From: Candidatus Sulfotelmatobacter sp.
GTDB lineage: Bacteria; Acidobacteriota; Terriglobia; Terriglobales; Acidobacteriaceae
Direction: 5' to 3'
DNA length: 64,000 nucleotides
NCBI GenBank assembly: GCA_030041475.1
Contig: JASHNU010000029.1
Location: 1-64,000, forward strand
Below are positions 33,563 to 40,706 of this stretch, one piece after another. The translations under genes and the position numbers were made by a program. The notes under the pieces are model-generated. The model saw only the letters and a program-made list of their open reading frames with translations. It did no database searches and was not told the DNA's origin. How positions within the stretch are numbered: the first letter of the stretch is position 1; every line of letters begins with the position of its first letter.

Positions 33563-34939
33563 ATGGAACTAGGGATCAGTGGGGTCATTGGCCTGTTGTT
33601 TGGCAGCCTGCTTGCATGGCTGGCGCTGCGTTCGCGTGCGGCCACAGCGCAGGCCCGTTTGTCGTTGCTGGAAAAGGAATTAGCCAGTCAAAAGGCAGAA
33701 CTGGCGCGGCTTTTGGCCGAGCAGCGGGAACTGGTGGCGGCCCGCGCCCGACTCGAATCCGCCCTCGATTCGGAACGAAAGGCTAGCGACGAAAAGATCG
33801 ATTTGCTCACCCGCGCCGGGGCCGATTTGCAGAATGCTTTCAAGGCGCTAGCTGCCGACGCGCTGAGGAGCAATAGTTCCTCTTTCTTACAGCTCGCTCG
33901 GGAAAAACTGATGTTGTTCCAGAGCGAAGCCAAAGGCGATCTCGAGGCCCGCCAGAAAGCCGTCGCCGACCTGGTTGCTCCCGTGCGCGATTCGCTCAGC
34001 AAGATGGACGCGCAGATTCAGGAGATCGAGAAGGCGCGAATTGATGCCTACGGCGGGCTACGCCAGCAGGTGGATTCGCTGCTCTCGGCCCAGAAAGACC
34101 TGCGGTCCGAGACCGGAAATTTGGTGCGTGCCCTGCGCACTCCCAACGTGCGCGGGCGCTGGGGAGAAATTCAGCTTCGCCGCGTGGTGGAAATTGCCGG
34201 CATGCTTCCCTACTGCGACTTCGCCGAGCAGGAGACCATCACTACCGAAGCCGGGCGCTTGCGCCCCGATCTGGTGGTTAATCTTCCGGGCGGAAAGACG
34301 GTTGTCGTCGACGCCAAGACGCCGCTGCAGGCCTTCCTCGACGCGTTCGAAACCGCAGACGAAGATGCCCGCCGCGCCTGCCTTGCTGCTCATGCCCGTC
34401 AGGTGCGTGACCACATTGATACGTTGAGCGGCAAGAAATACTGGGAGCAGTTCGAGGCGACACCGGAATTCGTGGTCATGTTTCTGCCCGGGGAAACGTT
34501 TTTCAGCGCAGCTCTGGAGCAGGACACGGGCCTCATCGAACATGGCGTACTAAACAAGGTGATTCCGGCCTCACCGACGACCTTGATCGCGTTGCTGAAG
34601 GCCGTGGCTTACGGATGGAACCAGGAGAAGCTGGCGCGAAACGCCCACGAGATCAGCGCGCTGGGCAAGGAACTGCACGATCGCTTGCGCAATCTGACGG
34701 GCCACATCACCGCTGTGGGAGCGAATCTGGATCGCGCCGTGGAGTCCTACAACAAGGCTGTGGGATCGCTCGAGAGTCGCGTGCTGGTTTCGGCGCGCAA
34801 GTTCACCGAACTGGGGACGTCGGTCGCCGAAGACATCCCGGAACTCGAGCCGATCGAGACCAGTGCGCGGGCCTTATCGTTTGACTGGGACGACGACGCG
34901 TCGGAAGCCCCTATCGAGCACGAGCGTAAAGTGGGCTGA
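33563..34939 (+). CDS. rmuC: RmuC-type DNA recombination limiting protein
   Basis: 458 residues with an N-terminal membrane anchor (4-22), a coiled coil at about 30-85 and the RmuC nuclease-like core. Hallmarks are LRTPNVRGRWGEIQLRRVVE, DLVVNLPGGKTVVVDAKTPL (the D-x-K strand of PD-(D/E)xK folds) and FVVMFLPGETFFSAALEQD. RmuC limits recombination at inverted repeats and has been proposed to be a nuclease. It is slightly shorter than the E. coli protein (475). The ATG has no Shine-Dalgarno, but the hydrophobic start fits. It is divergent from the CAP gene. Confidence 0.92.
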   Translation: MELGISGVIGLLFGSLLAWLALRSRAATAQARLSLLEKELASQKAELARLLAEQRELVAARARLESALDSERKASDEKIDLLTRAGADLQNAFKALAADALRSNSSSFLQLAREKLMLFQSEAKGDLEARQKAVADLVAPVRDSLSKMDAQIQEIEKARIDAYGGLRQQVDSLLSAQKDLRSETGNLVRALRTPNVRGRWGEIQLRRVVEIAGMLPYCDFAEQETITTEAGRLRPDLVVNLPGGKTVVVDAKTPLQAFLDAFETADEDARRACLAAHARQVRDHIDTLSGKKYWEQFEATPEFVVMFLPGETFFSAALEQDTGLIEHGVLNKVIPASPTTLIALLKAVAYGWNQEKLARNAHEISALGKELHDRLRNLTGHITAVGANLDRAVESYNKAVGSLESRVLVSARKFTELGTSVAEDIPELEPIETSARALSFDWDDDASEAPIEHERKVG

Positions 34940-35144
34940 TGTACACACCAAATTTCGGATTTGCGTCGTTGAGCTTTTGCTCATGAACAAGGTCTAACAA
35001 ACCTCCCGTTGGTACGTGGTCCCTTGGACAGGGTCCGTCTCGACCTTCGCGTATTCTCAACCTAAAGCTACACACTCATCCGCCGATCTCATTCCTGCAC
35101 GGCGTAGAGACATTCGACCCAACCAATTCCTGCTGTTTGCAGCC

Positions 35145-37955
35145 ATGGCCATTCCACATCCGTCAAAGCCTGGGCTTAGTCCTGACGCCCGGCAGCCCGA
35201 AGAGAGTCATCCCGGCGGACGGTGCGAGCTTGCGTCGTCAGCCGAGGGGCAACTGGCTCGAACCACCGGCGAACTGCAGGGCGCCAAAGAAGCGCTGAAA
35301 CAAAGTGAGGACAGGCTTGCCGGCATCATCGAGTCGGCGATGGACGCAATCATCTCCGTCGACGAGCAGCAGAACATCCTGTTGTTCAACCCCGCCGCCG
35401 AGAAAATGTTTGGCACGTCAGCGCGGGATGTGATTGGCAAACGCCTTGAACATCTCATCCCTGAGCGTTTTCGTGCGGCTCACGCGCAACGGGTGCGCAA
35501 CTTCGGCGAAACGAACCAAACTCGCCGCCAAATGAGCGGCGGGATGGGATGCTTGCTCGGTCTGCGCGCCGACGGCACAGAATTCCCGGCGGAAATCTCC
35601 ATCTCGCAAATGGAAGCAAGGGGTCAAAAACTCTTTACCGCGATCGTGCGGGACATCTCTGAGCGCAAACGGGTCGAAGATGCTCTCCGCGAGAACCATG
35701 CGCGGTTGCAGAGAGTGTTGGAGGTCCAAACAGTAGGCGTGCTGTTCTTGGACCTGACCACGGGCCGCCTGGTGGACGCGAACGACACGTTTCTCAATCT
35801 GATGGGCTACAGCCGCAGCGACGTGGAGGCGGGCGAACTCACCTGGCAGGAGTTGACTCCGCCGGAACACCTGGAGGTGAGCCGCGCGGAGTTCAGGAAA
35901 TTAGCGGCGAGTGGACGCGTCGGTCCTTACGAAAAGGAATATTTCTGCAAGGACGGCACGCGGCAGTGGCTCCTCTTTGCCGGCAGCTCGCTCGGCGGCA
36001 ACAGCTGCGTGGAATTCTGCGTGGATATTGCCGATCGGAAGAAAGCCGAGGCAGCCCTGCGCCAGAGCGAGGAGCGCCTGCGGGCTCTGGTGAACGCGAG
36101 TTCCGATGTCGTCTATCGAATGAGTCCCGATTGGTGCGAGATGCAGCAACTGGACGGCCGGGGATTTATCGCCGACACGACCGCGCCCATCAGCGATTGG
36201 TTGCCGGTCTACATTGATCCCGATGACCAGGCGATGGTTACCCAGACGATCCAGAACGCAATTCGCAACAAGAGTGTCTTCGAACTGGAGCATCGCGTGC
36301 GCCAAACGGATGGCAGCCTCGGTTGGACGCTGTCCCGTGCTGTTCCCCGGCTCGATGCCAGTGGCGAGATTATCGAGTGGTTCGGGATGGCAAGCAATGT
36401 AACGGCGCGTAAATCTGCGGAGGAGGCGTTGCGCGCAAGCGAACGCCGCGTGCGAGCGCTGATGGAGTCGACCGCGGAGGCCATCCTTGGCGACGATCTT
36501 CAAGGCAACTGCACGTTCTGCAATCCCGCAGCCCTGCGCCTGCTGGGCTACGACGATCAGGCAGAGTTATTGGGTAAGAATCTTCATGCCGCCGTGCACC
36601 AGTCTCAGCGCGACGGCACGCCCCTTACCAGCAAGGACTGCCCGATCGGTCAGGCGGTGCGGGGTGGTTATCCCTTTCACTCGGACGATCTCGTTCTCTG
36701 GCGGAAAGACGGAACGTGCTTTCCGGCGGAATGCTGGGCGCATCCGGTCCTCGATGAGGCGAGCGCGGTCGGCTCGGTGCTGACTTTCCTGGACATCAGC
36801 GAACGCAAGCGCACCCAGGCCTCGCTACTGGAAAGCGAGCAACGGCTTCGACTCTTCATCGAGTATGCGCCCGCAGCCCTGGCAATGTTTGATCGCGACA
36901 TGCGCTACCTGCATGCCAGCCGCCGCTGGCAGGCCGATTACGGACTGGGTGACCGCGATTTGAAGGGCCTTTGCCACTACGACGTCTTTCCCGAGGTGTC
37001 CGAACAATGGAAGGAAGTACACCGTCGGGGTCTGGCAGGCGAAGTTTTGCGCTCAGAAAACGATCGCTTCGAACGCGCCGATGGCAGCATGCAATGGATC
37101 AAGTGGGAAGTACGGCCGTGGTACGAGACTGGCGGCGGAATCGGTGGGATCGTCATCTTCGCCGAAGAGATTACTGAGCGCAAACGGGCCGAGGAGGAGC
37201 TCAGCCGCAAGGTCGAGGATCTGGCGCGCTCCAACCGCGATCTTGAGCAGTTTGCTTACGTGTCCTCCCATGACCTGCAGGAGCCGCTGCGGATGGTGGC
37301 GTCGTACACGCAGCTGCTGGCGGAGCGCTACCGCGGCCATCTCGATGAGAATGCCGACAAGTACATCGCTTACGTGGTAGAAGGCACAACTCGCATGCAG
37401 ACCCTGATTCACGACCTGCTGGCCTTCTCGCGGGTTGGACGAAATGGACGGGAGCGGCAGAACTTGGATCTGGGGGACGTGCTCGATGAAGCTGCCGAGA
37501 ATCTCAAGGCATCGATCGAAGAATCCCACGCGGTGCTCACTCGAGGGAAGTTGCCCACCGTGCACGCGGAGCGGTCGCAGATGGTGCAGTTGTTGCAGAA
37601 CCTGATCGGTAACGCCATCAAGTTCCGCGGGGAGAATGCCCCCCGGATCTCGATTTCGGCGGAGTGCCGCGGCAGACAATGCGTTTTTGCCGTCGCCGAC
37701 AACGGAATCGGGATTGCCGCCGAGTACCGCGAACGCGTGTTCGAAATTTTCCAGCGCCTTCACACCCGCGCCGAATACCCGGGCAACGGAATCGGCTTAT
37801 CCATATGCAAGAAAATTATCGAACAGCACGGCGGCAGAATTTGGGTGGAGTCGGAACCAGGGCAGGGCGCAACGTTCAAGTTCATTCTGCCGGCCGGGCA
37901 GATCGCAAGCAAAAAGCCGAAAGAGAGTGCACATGTCTATGCCACGAGCGCATGA
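35145..37955 (+). CDS. Soluble five-PAS sensor histidine kinase, phytochrome-kinase type
   Basis: About 936 residues from ATG 35145; a GTG at 35016 would add 43 residues of less protein-like sequence. Five PAS/PAC domains are seen by their ISERKR/ITERKR-type ends (about residues 50-175, 175-305, 305-430, 430-560 and 560-700). The HisKA domain has FAYVSSHDLQEPLRMVASYT (the SSHDLQEPLR form found in cyanobacterial phytochromes) and the HATPase domain LLQNLIGNAIKF, VADNGIGI and GIGLSICKKI. There are no membrane spans and no chromophore domain. It overlaps the next gene, an Rcp1-like receiver, by 23 bases, as phytochrome-kinase/regulator pairs often do. Confidence 0.9.
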   Translation: MAIPHPSKPGLSPDARQPEESHPGGRCELASSAEGQLARTTGELQGAKEALKQSEDRLAGIIESAMDAIISVDEQQNILLFNPAAEKMFGTSARDVIGKRLEHLIPERFRAAHAQRVRNFGETNQTRRQMSGGMGCLLGLRADGTEFPAEISISQMEARGQKLFTAIVRDISERKRVEDALRENHARLQRVLEVQTVGVLFLDLTTGRLVDANDTFLNLMGYSRSDVEAGELTWQELTPPEHLEVSRAEFRKLAASGRVGPYEKEYFCKDGTRQWLLFAGSSLGGNSCVEFCVDIADRKKAEAALRQSEERLRALVNASSDVVYRMSPDWCEMQQLDGRGFIADTTAPISDWLPVYIDPDDQAMVTQTIQNAIRNKSVFELEHRVRQTDGSLGWTLSRAVPRLDASGEIIEWFGMASNVTARKSAEEALRASERRVRALMESTAEAILGDDLQGNCTFCNPAALRLLGYDDQAELLGKNLHAAVHQSQRDGTPLTSKDCPIGQAVRGGYPFHSDDLVLWRKDGTCFPAECWAHPVLDEASAVGSVLTFLDISERKRTQASLLESEQRLRLFIEYAPAALAMFDRDMRYLHASRRWQADYGLGDRDLKGLCHYDVFPEVSEQWKEVHRRGLAGEVLRSENDRFERADGSMQWIKWEVRPWYETGGGIGGIVIFAEEITERKRAEEELSRKVEDLARSNRDLEQFAYVSSHDLQEPLRMVASYTQLLAERYRGHLDENADKYIAYVVEGTTRMQTLIHDLLAFSRVGRNGRERQNLDLGDVLDEAAENLKASIEESHAVLTRGKLPTVHAERSQMVQLLQNLIGNAIKFRGENAPRISISAECRGRQCVFAVADNGIGIAAEYRERVFEIFQRLHTRAEYPGNGIGLSICKKIIEQHGGRIWVESEPGQGATFKFILPAGQIASKKPKESAHVYATSA

Positions 37956-38370
37956 AATCCTGCTGGTGGATGACAGTCCGGCCGATTCTGCCCTGGTGCA
38001 AGAGGCGCTTGCTACGAGCCCGCTCCGGAGCCGGCTTATGTGCTTCACCGACGGTGAGCAGGCGGTGGCTTATCTGCGGGATCGCGCTAAGAATGCGGGT
38101 CATCCCGAGCTGATGATTCTGGATTTGAATCTGCCCAAGAGAGACGGGCGAGCGGTCCTGGCCGATATGAAAACCGATCCGCAGCTGCGCGAGATTCCAG
38201 TCGTTGTTTTCAGCACTTCGCAATCCGCCCGCGATATCGCCGGTAGCTACGAACTCGGCGCGAACTGCTACGTCTGCAAACCCGGGAACTTGCAGGGATT
38301 TTTTCAGGCTGTGCGCTCCATCGAAGAATTTTGGTTCGGCTGTGCCAGCCTGCCATGCGGAGGACAATGA
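37933..38370 (+). CDS. Single-domain response regulator, Rcp1-like
   Basis: 145 residues, all receiver domain. Acidic pair in ILLVDDSPAD, phosphoacceptor aspartate in MILDLNLPKRDG, conserved threonine/serine strand VVVFSTSQSARD and lysine in YVCKPGN. The long alpha4-beta5 stretch (DIAGSYELGANCY) and C-terminal FWFG are typical of the Rcp1 family that serves phytochrome-type kinases. It has no output domain, so it must pass the phosphate on or act by binding. ATG 37933 lies inside the kinase gene. Its stop overlaps the ATG of the following hybrid kinase (ATGA at 38367). Confidence 0.9.
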   Translation: MSMPRAHEILLVDDSPADSALVQEALATSPLRSRLMCFTDGEQAVAYLRDRAKNAGHPELMILDLNLPKRDGRAVLADMKTDPQLREIPVVVFSTSQSARDIAGSYELGANCYVCKPGNLQGFFQAVRSIEEFWFGCASLPCGGQ

Positions 38371-39950
38371 TGGATCAGCAACCCAAACACGTACTTCTCG
38401 TAGAAGACAACCCTGGTGATGCAGATTTGGTCCGGATGCGCCTGGTCGACGGCAAGGCTCCGGTGCAGGTGGACTGCGTGGCCCGCCTCGCGGACGCTCT
38501 CGATGCCTTGGACCGCGAGCCTCCTTCGCTGGTGCTGTTGGACTTGAACCTTCCCGACAGCCGCGGCGCCGAAACTTTCCGCAAAGTTCGGGAAAAAGCG
38601 CCGAACGTTCCTGTGGTCGTGCTCTCCGGCCAGGATGACGAAGGCCTGGCCATGAAAGCCGTCCATCAGGGCGTGCAGGACTACCTGGTAAAGAGCGAGA
38701 TCTCCAGCCGGCGGCTGGAGCAGGCAATGCGATATGCGGTCGAACGCCAGTCGTTGCTGCGCTCTCTCGACATGGCGCGCAAGCAGCAGATCGAATTCAA
38801 GAACCAGTTTCTATCCCACGTTTCCCACGAGCTGCGCACGCCGCTGACCTGCATCCATCAGTACGTCACGCTGCTTCTCGACGGACTTGCCGGGCCGCTC
38901 GCTCCCGATCAGGCGGACCACCTTAAGACGGTCCTGAAGAGTGTGAACCAGCTGCACGCGATGATCCGCGATCTGCTGGAAGCCACGCGTGCCGACAGCG
39001 GCAAGCTGCGGGTTGAGCCCAGATGCATCTCGTTGGGCAAGCTGATTGAGCAAGCCGTGGCCATGATGGCGCCGACTGCACAATCCAAGCAAATCGGGAT
39101 CGAGATCGGCTTCGACCAGCGAATTCCGCTGGTGAATGCGGATCCCGACCGCATCATCGAGGTGCTGATCAATCTACTCGACAATGCCATCAAATTCACT
39201 CCCGCCGATGGAGCAGTGACTGTGCGCGCCTGTATGCAGGACACCGATCCGGACATGGTTTATGTCTCGGTGTGCGACACGGGACGCGGCATCAGCGCGG
39301 AGGCAAGAAATCTCATTTTCGAACGCCTCTATCAGGACCCTGATTCCGTGGACAACAATCGCAGCGGCCTAGGACTGGGGTTGTTTATTTGCCGCGAGCT
39401 GATCCGGCTGCACCAGGGCAACATCACTGTCGCCAGCGAGCCCGGGCACGGCAGCACGTTTACTTTTTCCCTTCCTGTTTATTCGCTGGCAAAACTGCTG
39501 GCGCCGGTGATCACGTACCAAGGCAGTCTGCGCCCGTCGTTCGTGCTGGTGCAGGTGAACCTGAAACCACTCTCGAATCCTCCTCTGGGCAACTGGAAGG
39601 AAACCTGGCAGGAGGCTCTCGAAACGCTGCGACGCTGCGTTTACCTCGATAAGGATCTGGTGCTTCCGCCCATGGGATCGAGCGGCCCGGTCGAGACCTT
39701 CTTTGTGGTGGCTTCGACGGACATGGAGCGCTCCGGAATCATGACCACGCGCATCCGCGAGCAACTGGAACGGATCGTCGACCTCAAGAACAAAGCCGCC
39801 CTGACGATTATCACCAAGCCGGTGGAGTTCTTGCGCGCGCCCGATGGAGCGAACCTGCAAGCCCAGGTCGAGCACGTTGCGAACCGAGTGACCGAGATGG
39901 TGAAGAAGACTCTCGGGAAGGAACAGGGCTGTGCTGCGAAGGCGAAGTGA
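38367..39950 (+). CDS. Receiver-histidine kinase hybrid with an extra C-terminal domain
   Basis: 527 residues from ATG 38367 (GGAGG upstream, ATGA overlap with the receiver gene). Residues 8-125 are a receiver (VEDNPGDAD, LLDLNLPDSRG, YLVKSE). HisKA follows at about 140-210 (FLSHVSHELRTPLTCIHQYV), then HATPase at about 255-365 (LINLLDNAIKFTPADG, CDTGRGIS, SGLGLGLFICREL). The last 150 residues (from about 375) are not part of a normal kinase. Strands such as SFVLVQVNLKPL and LRRCVYLDKDLVLPP recall a degenerate GGDEF fold, but no GGDEF motif is present. It is a soluble relay component. Confidence 0.88.
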   Translation: MMDQQPKHVLLVEDNPGDADLVRMRLVDGKAPVQVDCVARLADALDALDREPPSLVLLDLNLPDSRGAETFRKVREKAPNVPVVVLSGQDDEGLAMKAVHQGVQDYLVKSEISSRRLEQAMRYAVERQSLLRSLDMARKQQIEFKNQFLSHVSHELRTPLTCIHQYVTLLLDGLAGPLAPDQADHLKTVLKSVNQLHAMIRDLLEATRADSGKLRVEPRCISLGKLIEQAVAMMAPTAQSKQIGIEIGFDQRIPLVNADPDRIIEVLINLLDNAIKFTPADGAVTVRACMQDTDPDMVYVSVCDTGRGISAEARNLIFERLYQDPDSVDNNRSGLGLGLFICRELIRLHQGNITVASEPGHGSTFTFSLPVYSLAKLLAPVITYQGSLRPSFVLVQVNLKPLSNPPLGNWKETWQEALETLRRCVYLDKDLVLPPMGSSGPVETFFVVASTDMERSGIMTTRIREQLERIVDLKNKAALTIITKPVEFLRAPDGANLQAQVEHVANRVTEMVKKTLGKEQGCAAKAK

Positions 39951-39994
39951 GGAAATTCGAAGGAGCAAACAACTACACGCTAAGGAGAACAACT

Positions 39995-40393
39995 ATGCAA
40001 AAGCACAAGATTCTGGTAGTAGACGACGACGCTGATTTGGTGCGAGCCCTGCGGCTCCGCCTCCGGGCCAGGAACTACGACATTGTCACCGCCGGTGACG
40101 GATATTCCGCCATCGCTGCGGCACAGAGGGAGCGGCCCGATCTGATTGTCCTCGACCTGGGCCTGCCGGCGGGCGACGGCTTCGTCGTGCTGGAGCGGTT
40201 GCAAAAAAGCGACGCACTGTCGGCCGTTCCGGTCATCGTGCTGAGTGCGCGCGATCCTCAGACCGCTGAGGAACGTGCTCTGAAGGCGGGCGCGGCGGCA
40301 TTTTTCCAAAAACCAGCTGACAATGACGAGTTGTTGAATGTTATTCGCGTGAGCCTGCCAACGAACCGGGCGACGGCGGTTCGGCCGTCCTAG
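39995..40393 (+). CDS. Single-domain response regulator (receiver only)
   Basis: 132 residues from ATG 39995, chosen for the AAGGAG nine bases upstream. Receiver landmarks: ILVVDDDADLVRAL, phosphoacceptor in LIVLDLGLPAGDG, PVIVLSARD and FFQKPADNDELL. There is no output domain. It follows the hybrid kinase after 44 bases and precedes a hairpin at 40418, so it closes a four-gene run (kinase, receiver, hybrid, receiver). Confidence 0.9.
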   Translation: MQKHKILVVDDDADLVRALRLRLRARNYDIVTAGDGYSAIAAAQRERPDLIVLDLGLPAGDGFVVLERLQKSDALSAVPVIVLSARDPQTAEERALKAGAAAFFQKPADNDELLNVIRVSLPTNRATAVRPS

Positions 40394-40417
40394 CCGTCTC
40401 ATCCAAACTGGGACAAC

Positions 40418-40467
40418 GCCGACAGAGCCCAAGCTGGGACTACACCTCGCCGTCGGGCTCTGCCGGC
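40418..40467 (+). terminator. Long-stem hairpin closing the four-gene signalling run
   Basis: GCCGACAGAGCCC (40418-40430) and GGGCTCTGCCGGC (40455-40467) pair at 12 of 13 positions around a 24-base loop, starting 24 bases after the last stop. There is no U-tract, so intrinsic termination is uncertain. The rest of 40394-40706 contains no gene. TATAAT at 40650-40655 is a good -10 for the next gene, but no convincing -35 lies at 16-18 bases. Confidence 0.5.
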
Positions 40468-40706
40468 TCATTCTGGCCCCCGCATTCTCTTCTCGATTCC
40501 CGGATCGCCCTACAAGGAAGCGGGATGCCCGAAATGTCTTAATTTCGCTCTTACGCAATTCTTTGTAAGTGCAAGACTGCCTTGAGAAAATCGCTACAAA
40601 ATCCCACAGAAACATCCAAAAAGACATAGTTCACGTTTGAAACTGCATCTATAATCTCGGAAGTAGTTTTATCTGCGGGACTTAATTGCGACAGCCAAGC
40701 GCAGAC

